From contig DAOLIT010000017.1 of the NCBI GenBank assembly GCA_035328405.1, positions 1 through 64,000 of the forward strand: a stretch of 64,000 nt of DNA, written 5' to 3'. Each line of letters begins with the position of its first letter. Position 1 is the first letter of the stretch. The notes beneath the pieces were generated by a model that was given only the letters and a program-made list of their open reading frames with translations, searched no databases and was not told the DNA's origin. The translations under genes were made by a program, and so were the position numbers. This document shows, one piece after another, positions 50,614 through 59,123 of this stretch. The DNA comes from JAEUKA01 sp035328405. Lineage in GTDB: Bacteria; Myxococcota_A; Polyangia; Palsa-1104; JAEUJZ01.

Positions 50614-53148
50614 CTACGGGCCTGTTTTGGCCGGTGCCTCGGGGTTTGAGGAAAGCAGTTTTTCAACCGATTCGGACAGCGTTTCTTCTTCTTCGATATC
50701 GTGTGGACCGAGTGCGCGAAGTTCGACGGACGCCGCCGATTCCACGACGTCGGTTTCGCTCGGCAATTTTGGCGATACAGGCCGCGACACGGTTTCGTTT
50801 CCCGACAGGGTAGTAGCGGATGCTCCACGGCAGTGAGGCGTGGTCGTGTCGCGAAAGAAGAGCAGCACTTGTTCGACGGAGGCATCGCTCATGCCTTTGA
50901 CTTGCGCCAGTTCTTCGCGCGTCGCCGTCCGAATCCGCCTGACACTGCCCAGGGCTTTGAGCAACGCACGTTGTCGTTTTTTCCCGATCCCTGGAATTTC
51001 CTCCAGCCGGGAGCGGATCGTTCGTTTTTCGCGCAATTTCTCGTGGAAACTCACAGCAAACCGGTGCGCTTCGTCGCGGATTCTCGACAGAACGAACAAT
51101 TCGGCGGTGTTGTCGCGCAGGCGAATCGGCTCTTTGGTTCGCGGCAAAAATACGCGGTCTGGTTTTTTCTCAGACGAAACGTCTTCGCGTTCTTTGGCCA
51201 GCGCCACGACATCCATTTTTTGCGCATACGGAATGCCTACGTCTTTCAGTGCCGCGAGAGCCGAGGCCAGTTGCCCTTTGCCTCCGTCGATGACCAGCAG
51301 ATCGGGAAGCGCCCACGGATCGGCTGCGCTTTTGTGCGTTTCGCCGTCGGCCAGTGCTTCTCCGAAAGCCGCTTCGAGTTGTGCGTCGGCGACTTCCGCG
51401 TCCTCGGTCTCGAGCACATCGTCTTCGGTCACCTGTGCGGCGGCGTGTTCAGAAGGAAGTGTTTTGAGCGGCAAAAGGGCCGCAGAACGACGGCGAGCGA
51501 CGGTGGCTGCGGAAAAGCCCACTTCTTCGGCTGGGGAAGCGGTGGCGGTGTCCGCAGGCGGCTCGATGGGCAAAGGAAGTTCACGTGCCCGACGAAAGCG
51601 ACGTGACACCACTTCATACATCGCAGCGAAATCATCGTTTTCCACCGAGCGTACTTTGAACGTACGGTAAAGATGCTTTGCTGGCTCACCGTCTAGAAAT
51701 ACGACGCGCGACGCAACCGTGTCCGTTCCTTGCCAATGTGAAATGTCAAAGCACTCGATGCGCAGAGGCAGTTTTTTCAGCCCGAGACGACGCTGCAATT
51801 TTTGAAGTGCTGCGTGAGTGTCGGTATTCCGATTTCGCCGACTTGCATACGCTGCCGCCGCATTTTTCATCGCCAAATCGACCAGTTTTTGTTTCGGCCC
51901 ACGCTTGGGATGGAGCAGGCTGACTTTGCGCGGTCGGCCTCCGATCGCGACGGAGCGATCGCGCAACCACTCGGTTTTGGCTGCCGCGTCTTCCGGGTCG
52001 AGCGGCAACAGCACTTCATCGGGGATATCGATTCCGGGCCGGTCGTAATACTGACTGACAAAGCTCGATACCGATTCCTCGTCGGGAAACTCTTGATCGG
52101 TGCAGCGAAAAGTTCGCCTGCCGATGAGTTTTCCCTCGCGGATGAGCAGCACCGCAAATTCGAGCACGTCGCCTTCGCGGTAAAAGCCGACGACATCTTG
52201 ATCGACAAACTGCGTCGCCACGGCGTGTTGGCGTTCCAGCGTTGTTTCGATCGCACCCAATTGGTCGCGCAAAGCCGCAGCCGTTTCAAACTCGAGTTGT
52301 TCCGAGGCCGTCTGCATTCGGTCGCGCAGGCTATCCACCAATTCTTTGGACTTGTGATCCAAAAACAGCGCCACATCGCGCACCTGCTCGGCATACGCCG
52401 TCGGAGAAACGGGCAACACACACGGCGCGTCGCAACGCTTGATTTGGTATTCAAGACACGGCCTGCGACGGCTGTTCATCACTTGGTCCGTGCAGGTCCG
52501 CAGCCGAAAATGCCGACCAATCACCTCGAGGGTTTGCCGACAGGCTCGCGCCGAATGATACGGACCAAAATAGCGCGCACCGTCATCGCGAATTTGGCGC
52601 GTGACTTCCAGACGGGGATAGCGCGCAGTCGGATCGATGCGCAGCACCAAGTAGTTTTTGTCATCGACGAGCCGCACGTTGAAACGCGGTTTGTGTTGCT
52701 TGATCAGGTTGTTTTCGAGGAGCAGCGCCTCTTTTTCGCTGCTCGTGATCACGGTCTCAATGTCGGACAGGATTCGATCGAGCAATTTGACAAAAGGCCG
52801 ATCGTCGCCCGACCGCCGAAAATAACTGCGCACGCGGTTGCGGAGATTCTTGGCTTTTCCGATGTAGATGACCCGATTGCGCTTGTCCTTCATCAGGTAG
52901 ACGCCGGGTTCAGTCGGAATTTTGGACAAAAGCTCAGCGATCGAGGGCCTGACGAGCAAATCGTCCTCGGTCAAAATCGGAATTTCTCGTCGTCGGCCTC
53001 TGCGTTGCACTGGGGTTGCCGTTGCCATTGCCATTGCTCGATCGACAGCGGGAACCGGCGTCGTATCGCTGGTCAGCTCAACGGCGGTTTTCGTGGAGGT
53101 CGGTTCGCTAGCTTCTTCCAACGTGGCTCGACGACGGGAATGCGACAT
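50614..53148 (-). CDS. uvrC: Excinuclease ABC subunit C, enlarged
   Basis: An 844-residue UvrC, which makes both incisions in nucleotide excision repair. N-terminal GIY-YIG domain (PGVYLMKDKRNRVIYIGKAKNL), cysteine-rich region (RRPCLEYQIKRCDAPC), UVR domain, RNase H-like C-terminal nuclease (LRIECFDISHWQG and VIDGGKGQ with D621), and a C-terminal HhH pair (IPGIGKKRQRALLKALGSV). E. coli UvrC has 610 residues. The excess is an about 65-residue Thr/Ala-rich N-terminus, an about 85-residue acidic insertion in the nuclease domain (about 523-608), and an acidic C-terminal tail. Start taken at ATG 53148. Confidence 0.94.
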   Translation of the reverse strand: MSHSRRRATLEEASEPTSTKTAVELTSDTTPVPAVDRAMAMATATPVQRRGRRREIPILTEDDLLVRPSIAELLSKIPTEPGVYLMKDKRNRVIYIGKAKNLRNRVRSYFRRSGDDRPFVKLLDRILSDIETVITSSEKEALLLENNLIKQHKPRFNVRLVDDKNYLVLRIDPTARYPRLEVTRQIRDDGARYFGPYHSARACRQTLEVIGRHFRLRTCTDQVMNSRRRPCLEYQIKRCDAPCVLPVSPTAYAEQVRDVALFLDHKSKELVDSLRDRMQTASEQLEFETAAALRDQLGAIETTLERQHAVATQFVDQDVVGFYREGDVLEFAVLLIREGKLIGRRTFRCTDQEFPDEESVSSFVSQYYDRPGIDIPDEVLLPLDPEDAAAKTEWLRDRSVAIGGRPRKVSLLHPKRGPKQKLVDLAMKNAAAAYASRRNRNTDTHAALQKLQRRLGLKKLPLRIECFDISHWQGTDTVASRVVFLDGEPAKHLYRTFKVRSVENDDFAAMYEVVSRRFRRARELPLPIEPPADTATASPAEEVGFSAATVARRRSAALLPLKTLPSEHAAAQVTEDDVLETEDAEVADAQLEAAFGEALADGETHKSAADPWALPDLLVIDGGKGQLASALAALKDVGIPYAQKMDVVALAKEREDVSSEKKPDRVFLPRTKEPIRLRDNTAELFVLSRIRDEAHRFAVSFHEKLREKRTIRSRLEEIPGIGKKRQRALLKALGSVRRIRTATREELAQVKGMSDASVEQVLLFFRDTTTPHCRGASATTLSGNETVSRPVSPKLPSETDVVESAASVELRALGPHDIEEEETLSESVEKLLSSNPEAPAKTGP

Positions 53149-53260
53149 GTGTGGCAGCTTAGCCAATTCGTTTTGCCGTTCTCTTCAAAAAAAATTTCCG
53201 CACTTTGGCTGCTCGCTGTATGGAAAGCGGACTTTTCCTTTTCGAGGACCCCAAACCGAC

Positions 53261-53713
53261 ATGAGCAAAACTCCCCAGCCAGCCAAAGATCGCCGCGACG
53301 CCAATCGTTCCAACGAGACCGGCGAAATTCTCGAACGTCGCAGCGGCGCGGATCGGCGCGTTCACGAACGAATCGTGGTCGATTGGGCCGTCGATTATCG
53401 TTCGAGCGAGACCTTCTTGTTTGCCTACATTTCGGACATCAGCGCGATGGGCATTTTTGTGCGCACGCGCTCGCCTGAGCCCTCGGGAACGCGCCTCAAT
53501 TTGCGCTTCAGCCCTCCGGGCGGGCCGTCGATGGATTTGGAAGGCGAAGTGATTTGGGTCAATCCACCTCGCGACGACGACGACAAGAGCCGTCAGCCTG
53601 GAATGGGCATCCAGTTCGTGGATCTGAGCGATGCGCAGAAAGACCTGTTGGGGCGTCTCGTGCGCACCTTTGCTTACCTGCCTGACGACGACGAGCACCT
53701 GTCGCTCTGCTGA
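53261..53713 (+). CDS. PilZ-domain protein, predicted c-di-GMP receptor
   Basis: A 150-residue cytoplasmic protein with the PilZ signature: RVHER (RxxxR) followed by DISAMG (D/NxSxxG) and a strand set ending GEVIWVNPP. The first 40 residues are charged and low complexity. C-di-GMP binding is predicted from the intact motifs; the output is unknown. The gene is divergent from uvrC. GAGGA lies 12 bases before the ATG. Confidence 0.85.
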   Translation: MSKTPQPAKDRRDANRSNETGEILERRSGADRRVHERIVVDWAVDYRSSETFLFAYISDISAMGIFVRTRSPEPSGTRLNLRFSPPGGPSMDLEGEVIWVNPPRDDDDKSRQPGMGIQFVDLSDAQKDLLGRLVRTFAYLPDDDEHLSLC

Positions 53714-53772
53714 AAGGCGCGCGAAACCTGGTTGCGTCTGCGGTTTCGCGAGGTGGCTGGTGTGTGTACCGG

Positions 53773-55050
53773 CTACAAAAAGCGGGTTCTCGCCGCTTGG
53801 GCGAGTGCCTCGCGGTGATCGGGGTGTGCGATGTCCGTCAGCCGTTGGGCCCGTTGCCGGAGCGTCGCACCATACAGGTTTGCGACGCCGTATTCGGTCA
53901 CGACGTAATGGACGTGAGCTCGGGTCGTTGTGACGCCTGCACCGGTTTTCAGGCATGCCGCGATGCGTGATTCTCCTTTGCTCGTTACCGACGGGAGGGC
54001 GATGATCGGTCGGCCTTCTTCCGACAGGGCCGCACCGCGAATAAAATCCATTTGTCCACCGACGCCAGAAAACTGCCGTGTTCCGATTGTGTCCGCGCAA
54101 ACTTGTCCCGTCAGATCGACCTCGAGCGCACTGTTGATGGCCGTGACGCGCGGATTTCGGCGAATCACGTCGGTGTCGTTCACATAACCGACATCGAGCA
54201 TTTTCACTTGTGGGTTGTCATCCATGAAGTCGTACAAACGTCGGCTTCCGACGGCAAAGCTGGCCACGATTGCTCCGGGATGAACTTTTTTCATTTCGTT
54301 CGTAATGATGCCTCGCTGCACGAGGTCGATGATTCCGTCGGAGAACATCTCGGTGTGAACGCCAAGTCGTCGGTGCGAATCGAGCGCGGCCAACACAGCG
54401 TCGGGGATGGCCCCGATGCCCATTTGAAGCGTCGCGCCGTCTTCGATCAGCGCGGCGACTTGCCGACCGATGGCTTTCTCGACGGAAGTGAGCGGTTTGG
54501 GTTCGCATTCGTGGATCGGGTCGTTGCATTCCACGATCGCGGTCAGCCGGCTCACATGAATCAGTCCGTCGCCGTGCGTTCTGGGCATGTTTGGGTTGAC
54601 TTGGGCGATGAGAATCCGGGCGCATTCGCTGGCCGCGCGTGCGACATCGACGGACACACCCAAGGAGCAGAAACCGTGCCGATCGGGAGGCGAAACATGC
54701 AGCAGCGCCACGTCGAGGGGCAAAATCCCTTTCCGAAACAAGCGCGGCACTTCCGAGAGAAAAACGGGGATGTAATCCGCGCGCCCATCATTGACTGCCT
54801 CGCGCAGGTTGTGGCCGACGAACAGCGCGCTGGCGTGAAAGCTATCGCGGTATTGCGATTCGACATAAGCCGCTGTGCCCTCGGTGTGAAGATGCACGAT
54901 TTCGACGCCGCGCAACTCAGGCGCGCGACCGACCAGGGCGGCGACCAAACTCTTTGGAGCCGCCGCCGCCGTTTGCACAAACACACGCATTCCCGATCGA
55001 ACCAGACCGAGTGCTTCCTCGGCAGAAACAGTACGAAACATGGGTCCCAT
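53773..55050 (-). CDS. Acetyl-CoA hydrolase/transferase family protein (4-hydroxybutyrate CoA-transferase-like)
   Basis: A 425-residue class I CoA-transferase with both halves of the fold. The catalytic Glu is E234 in VHTEMFSDG; MGIGAIPDAVL and SGVGGQMDFIRGA complete the CoA-binding face. The sequence is closest in pattern to 4-hydroxybutyrate or butyrate:acetyl-CoA transferases. Substrates are not determined. The start may be ATG 55050 or 55041 (MFRTVS). The gene is alone but on the same strand as the VWA gene upstream (54-bp gap). Confidence 0.85.
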   Translation of the reverse strand: MGPMFRTVSAEEALGLVRSGMRVFVQTAAAAPKSLVAALVGRAPELRGVEIVHLHTEGTAAYVESQYRDSFHASALFVGHNLREAVNDGRADYIPVFLSEVPRLFRKGILPLDVALLHVSPPDRHGFCSLGVSVDVARAASECARILIAQVNPNMPRTHGDGLIHVSRLTAIVECNDPIHECEPKPLTSVEKAIGRQVAALIEDGATLQMGIGAIPDAVLAALDSHRRLGVHTEMFSDGIIDLVQRGIITNEMKKVHPGAIVASFAVGSRRLYDFMDDNPQVKMLDVGYVNDTDVIRRNPRVTAINSALEVDLTGQVCADTIGTRQFSGVGGQMDFIRGAALSEEGRPIIALPSVTSKGESRIAACLKTGAGVTTTRAHVHYVVTEYGVANLYGATLRQRAQRLTDIAHPDHREALAQAARTRFL

Positions 55051-55104
55051 TTCCGCAAAGACCGCTCGCAAAATCAATCAGTCAGAGAGTGGACAACGGC
55101 TTTT

Positions 55105-56520
55105 TCAGGTCGCTTGGATTCTCTGTGAGTCCAAAGACCGGTTTGCCGACTGTTGAGTCGTTTTTTCCACAATCGACAGGGCCTGCTGTTTTCTGGCTGA
55201 TTCCTTGTCGAGCACTTCATCCGACACAACGTGATAGCCGCGCAAAAGCGGCAAGTAGTCGAGCGCGAGGTCCTGGGAGGGCCGGACAAACACCGCGTAA
55301 AGCTGAGCGTGGCGGGACAGCGAAAGGACCAGCTCTTTGGGGATGTGACACTCCGCGTGCGTCAGGATATGCACGGTCACGCGGGTTTTTTTGTCGCGCG
55401 TCAGCGTCGCAATTTCGCGTTCGAGGTCCGAAAACACCCGACGTGCACATCGACCCCGCTGTCCGCGAAAACCCAGCACAAGATGCCAAAGTCGTTGCGG
55501 AAAACGATCTGCGCGAACCTCTTCATGCAAACGCCCGTCGAAAAAACGCACGCTCACCGGCAAGCCTTCGCGCAGAAGGCGCTGGCACAACGAAAGACCC
55601 AGGCCTCTTGCGAACACTTGTCGCAGACCGCGCATCGACGGAGAGCTATCGATGAGGATCATGTGCAAGGACGGTGGGGCATCGGTCTGTCTTTCCCGTC
55701 CCCAATACAACAGTTCCGACAGCGCAAAACGTGTCGAAAAAAAATCTTCGTCCTGAGCCATTTCACTCGGCAACAGCGAATCGAGCGACCCTTTGTGAGA
55801 CAGTCCGGCGTATCCCGATGCGGGTACGTTTTGGATTCCGCTGACGTGTTTCGCTTCCAGAATTTGCGGCAGCAGATCGAGTGAAAAACGCACCAAGTCG
55901 CGCACATCCGGCATCTCGAACAAAGCTTGCAAATCCAGCAGATCAACGCGATCGGCCTCATCGACAAATGCACTTGCATTTGCTTTTGCGAGGTGCAAAA
56001 AGCGCACGATTTCCGGGTCCAAAAGCGCCATTCGCAACTCAACCACCGTCGAATGTTCGCAGAAATCAGCCAGCCAAGAAAACATGGCGGCCCGTTCTGT
56101 CTGTCCCAAAGACGCGACACGCAGCGGAGTTTCTGAGGAAGGGAGCGTTTCGACGGGAAGTTTGGAATGTGACGGCAAAAGTTGAAGCACGGGACCCAGC
56201 AGTTTCGACACAAGAATCGCGACCCAGTCATCAGACAAGGGCAACGTTGCAAAGCGGAGTCTGTGCGCGTCTTGCAGCAGCCAAAGCAGAAGCGATCGGT
56301 ATCGCGACAAAGCCGTTTGTTGACCGACGGGGACGGCAGCAACTATGTCCTGTGTGAGCCTCGCGGAAGGCAGACAAAACAGGTGTGCAAAATCCGAAAT
56401 CACAAACAGGGGAAGATGGATTCCCAAGCGATGCATGGAGGCCGCAATGGCTTCGGTGCGGGATGGGAAGAACTCGCTCGGAGAACCCTCGATCTGTGCG
56501 AGGAAAAGAGAGGAAACCAC
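55105..56520 (-). CDS. VWA-domain protein of unknown function
   Basis: A 471-residue protein with a C-terminal von Willebrand A domain: MILIDSSPSM is the MIDAS loop (DxSxS). The N-terminal about 270 residues are helical and not recognised. No signal peptide or membrane helix, so it is probably cytoplasmic. VWA proteins of this type often partner AAA+ ATPases, but no such gene is in the window. GTG start with GGAGG about 12 bases upstream. Confidence 0.65.
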   Translation of the reverse strand: MVSSLFLAQIEGSPSEFFPSRTEAIAASMHRLGIHLPLFVISDFAHLFCLPSARLTQDIVAAVPVGQQTALSRYRSLLLWLLQDAHRLRFATLPLSDDWVAILVSKLLGPVLQLLPSHSKLPVETLPSSETPLRVASLGQTERAAMFSWLADFCEHSTVVELRMALLDPEIVRFLHLAKANASAFVDEADRVDLLDLQALFEMPDVRDLVRFSLDLLPQILEAKHVSGIQNVPASGYAGLSHKGSLDSLLPSEMAQDEDFFSTRFALSELLYWGRERQTDAPPSLHMILIDSSPSMRGLRQVFARGLGLSLCQRLLREGLPVSVRFFDGRLHEEVRADRFPQRLWHLVLGFRGQRGRCARRVFSDLEREIATLTRDKKTRVTVHILTHAECHIPKELVLSLSRHAQLYAVFVRPSQDLALDYLPLLRGYHVVSDEVLDKESARKQQALSIVEKTTQQSANRSLDSQRIQAT

Positions 56521-56607
56521 GAACGAAACCGACCTCCATTCTTTGCGTTTTTGGTATGGCTACAGGATAGGGGTTTCCGCACCCTTGGTTGCGCGAAAAG
56601 GCCGTCT

Positions 56608-57576
56608 TTATGCAGGCTCCTTTTGTGTCGCGAGCGGTGCAGCGGGAGTGTGCGAAACCACGGCTGTCTGGCCTGTTTTTTCACCTGCGGCGTTGGTAAC
56701 TTGCAGCGTGGTTCCTATATCCCACAGACCGCGCTGGACATAGCCGAGCGCGATGACTCCGAAACGTGGGGAATGCACAGAGGAGGTCAATTCTCCAGCC
56801 TGGGAGCGCGTTGGATGTGAAAGAAGGGATCTTGAAGGAGGAATCTCTGTTCCAGACAAACGGAGAAACAGAAGTTTCCGATTCACATGCCCTCGGTCGC
56901 GCAAACGGACGACAACCTCTTGTCCCAAAAAGCAACCTTTCGTGAAGCACAAAGCTTCATCCAAAGAGGCCTCTTGTGGAAGGTTGTTCTCGTCGAAATC
57001 GATGCCCCACTTGGGTCTTCCAGACTCGACGCGGAGAACCTCTGCTTCTTGTTCAGACAGGCCGACCGCACCTGCGGAAAGAAGATCTCTTTCCATGTTT
57101 TCCACAGACAGAGGCGAACCCAGAACGTGGAAACTGTTTTCTCCCAAATCCCGGCAACAGAGAAACAAAAGTCCGTTCAGGTCTATATGTTGGTAGGGCA
57201 GGGGAGGTGTTTGGGAAGGAAACAGATATTCTGCGGCCTTTCGTCCGTACACACCCAAGTGCGCCAGTTCTGCGCTGTCATTTTGCAACGTCACATCATC
57301 GCAGATGAGATAGCGGTCGAGCGTTTCGCAGAACTGTTTTTGGGATGCGACAGGAACGAGCGCAAGCAAACCTGCGTCGCCCCGTTGCAGGAGAAGAAGA
57401 TCGGAAATGACCTTGCCCTTGACGGACAGAAGTGCTCCGTAGGCCGCTTGTCCTACAGACAGACCTTTTACGTCGCACGACAGCATTCCCGAAAGAAAGC
57501 GCACGCGGTCCTGTCCCAAGACAGCGATGCGGGCAAATTCTCGGTCGAGACGACGGAAGCAAAAAGCTCGTTCCAT
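56608..57576 (-). CDS. ygfZ: YgfZ/GcvT-type folate-binding protein
   Basis: A 322-residue protein of the YgfZ family (T-protein-like fold), which helps repair or assemble Fe-S enzymes such as MiaB in a folate-dependent way. The hallmark KGCFLGQE is present with its conserved Cys, followed by VVRLRDRGHVNRKL. The window also encodes an A-type Fe-S carrier, though not next to it. It lies between the tRNA-Gly terminator and the VWA gene (87-bp gap). Confidence 0.9.
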   Translation of the reverse strand: MERAFCFRRLDREFARIAVLGQDRVRFLSGMLSCDVKGLSVGQAAYGALLSVKGKVISDLLLLQRGDAGLLALVPVASQKQFCETLDRYLICDDVTLQNDSAELAHLGVYGRKAAEYLFPSQTPPLPYQHIDLNGLLFLCCRDLGENSFHVLGSPLSVENMERDLLSAGAVGLSEQEAEVLRVESGRPKWGIDFDENNLPQEASLDEALCFTKGCFLGQEVVVRLRDRGHVNRKLLFLRLSGTEIPPSRSLLSHPTRSQAGELTSSVHSPRFGVIALGYVQRGLWDIGTTLQVTNAAGEKTGQTAVVSHTPAAPLATQKEPA

Positions 57577-57613
57577 GACCGTCCTTTACCACCCCCAAAC
57601 CCACAATGGAGGC

Positions 57614-57641
57614 AAAAAAAAAGCCGCTCAATGCGAGCGGC
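57614..57641 (-). terminator. Rho-independent terminator of the tRNA-Gly transcript
   Basis: A perfect 7-bp stem (GCCGCTC/GAGCGGC, plus-strand arms 57623-57629 and 57635-57641, loop of five) followed on the minus strand by nine T (A-run 57614-57622 on plus). It ends 38 bp before the ygfZ start and follows the tRNA by 45 bp, so it should stop the tRNA transcript from running into ygfZ. Confidence 0.9.
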
Positions 57642-57686
57642 CCAACAACAAACAGAGAACCCCCAAAGGCACCAAAAAAACGAAAG

Positions 57687-57758
57687 AGCGGGAGAAGGGA
57701 CTTGAACCCTCGACGTCCACCTTGGCAAGGTGGCACTCTACCACTGAGTTACTCCCGC
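57687..57758 (-). tRNA. tRNA-Gly (anticodon GCC)
   Basis: A 72-nt cloverleaf with 7-bp acceptor stem GCGGGAG/CTCCCGC, D-arm in AACTCAGTGGTAGAGT, anticodon stem-loop CCACC-TTGCCAA-GGTGG (anticodon GCC, reading GGC and GGU), and T-arm with GGTTCAAGTCC. CCA is not encoded. It is followed by a strong terminator. Confidence 0.95.
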
Positions 57759-57843
57759 GAGAGGCGGAGGGGAGTCTATCGCTCTCTCCTTTCAAGTCAA
57801 CAGGAAATTTTCAGTGGCGGTTGGTTTTTTGAACTCGCCAGAC

Positions 57844-57947
57844 GTGACCAGCCCGCCCCCCCGATCGCAGCAAGGCTCTGCGGCGTCCTCCACCGCTTGC
57901 GCGGGTCCCCCGGCAGCCAGCGTGCGGCGACCTCTCGGGCTGGTCAC
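57844..57947. other. 104-nt element bounded by a perfect 12-bp inverted repeat
   Basis: GTGACCAGCCCG (57844-57855) and its exact complement CGGGCTGGTCAC (57936-57947) enclose a GC-rich 80-nt interior with smaller hairpins (CGCAG/CTGCG around 57866-57882). On either strand this could fold into a long rod-like RNA. I checked for the SRP RNA tip and for RNase P motifs and saw neither. It lies between tRNA-Gly and dprA in a 317-bp gene-free stretch; the rest of that stretch shows nothing else. Confidence 0.4.
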
Positions 57948-58075
57948 GACCTGAAACGAGGACATCATGATGCACGAAAATTGGAAGTCAGAATACAAAA
58001 TCTTTCTTGATAGATAGCGGACGAGTCGGCCTGCAAGTGGATGATCCTTGACGGCTTGCCAGCAAGTGCCTATTC

Positions 58076-59116
58076 GTGGATGCCTTGTTGCGATCCCACT
58101 TTTCCACCCGGGCCCGGTCCAATCAGGCCGCACCAGAAAGGTTGCCCACTTTGTCCGACATGCCGCCCGTACGAGAGGTCTTTCCAGGCCAGCTTGGTTG
58201 TCCGGCTCGGCTTCTGACATGGCGGAAGTTGTCTGCGGTGTGGTTGCGTGGGCAGGCCGACTTGCTGGATGGGCGGCCCGTGTGTGTGGTTGTGGGTTCC
58301 CGTGCGTGTAGTCAGGTGGCCGAGGACCGGGCTTTTTCGTTGGCTCGGAAGCTTGCGGAAAACGGCGTGGTCGTGATGTCCGGCGGTGCGCTGGGTGTAG
58401 ATGCAGCAGCACATCGAGGGGCTCTATCGGTGGGCGGGCTGACGTGCGCGGTGCTGGGGACTGGGATCGATGTTCTCTACCCTTCGCAAAATCGCCCTCT
58501 CCTTGAAGAGATTGCGAAGCGGGGACTGCTTCTCTCGACTTTTCCGCCCGGTTCGCCTCCAAAGCGAGGCCATTTTCCAAGACGGAACGAGAGCATGACG
58601 TTGCTTGCGGATTCGGTTGTGCTGGTCGAGGCTCAAGCACGGTCCGGTTCGCTGATTACGGCTCGGCATGCTCGGAAACACGGTCGCCGGATTTGCGGTT
58701 TTTCGGGCTCGTTGGGCGTGGCGTGTTTGGCGCAAGAGGGCGTGCCAGCCTTTCATTCCGTAGACGACGTTGCGGATTGGGTTCTGTCCGGCAATTCGGC
58801 TGGGTGCGCGTGTGCGGAAAATGAATCCGACGAGATGCCGACCCCATACCGAAAGGGCCAAGATTGCGGCCCGGCGTTTTCTGCGAGCCACGAACGCGAA
58901 AAAGGGGCTGCCGACGAAACCTGTTTTGTCTCTGAAACGGCGCATCGAGTGTTCGATGTGCTCAAGAACTGCAAAAGCGCAGATGTAGGTGAGCTGTGCG
59001 CTCGCACCGGTCTCAATGCAGCCGAATGTGCGGCGGCGCTCGTCGATTTGGAACTCGCGGAACGCTGTACCCGCTTGGCGGGTGGGCGGTACATCGTGCA
59101 TGCTCCGCTTAGCTAG
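58076..59116 (+). CDS. dprA: DprA/Smf DNA processing protein
   Basis: A 346-residue DprA, which loads RecA onto incoming single-stranded DNA during transformation. The Rossmann domain has VVGSRACS, MSGGALGVDAAAHRGAL, VLGTGIDVLYPSQN and RNESMTLLADSVVLVEA. A C-terminal winged-helix-like domain (about 285-345) follows a variable linker. The N-terminal SAM region seems short. The start is uncertain: GTG 58076 or ATG 58160. It is seven bases upstream of topA, a common arrangement. Confidence 0.9.
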   Translation: MDALLRSHFSTRARSNQAAPERLPTLSDMPPVREVFPGQLGCPARLLTWRKLSAVWLRGQADLLDGRPVCVVVGSRACSQVAEDRAFSLARKLAENGVVVMSGGALGVDAAAHRGALSVGGLTCAVLGTGIDVLYPSQNRPLLEEIAKRGLLLSTFPPGSPPKRGHFPRRNESMTLLADSVVLVEAQARSGSLITARHARKHGRRICGFSGSLGVACLAQEGVPAFHSVDDVADWVLSGNSAGCACAENESDEMPTPYRKGQDCGPAFSASHEREKGAADETCFVSETAHRVFDVLKNCKSADVGELCARTGLNAAECAAALVDLELAERCTRLAGGRYIVHAPLS

Positions 59117-59123
59117 GAAAACC

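Noticed and set aside
57844..57947. SRP (4.5S) RNA or RNase P RNA
   Set aside because: The conserved SRP tip (GGAAGxAGCAGC type) and the RNase P core motifs are absent on both strands.
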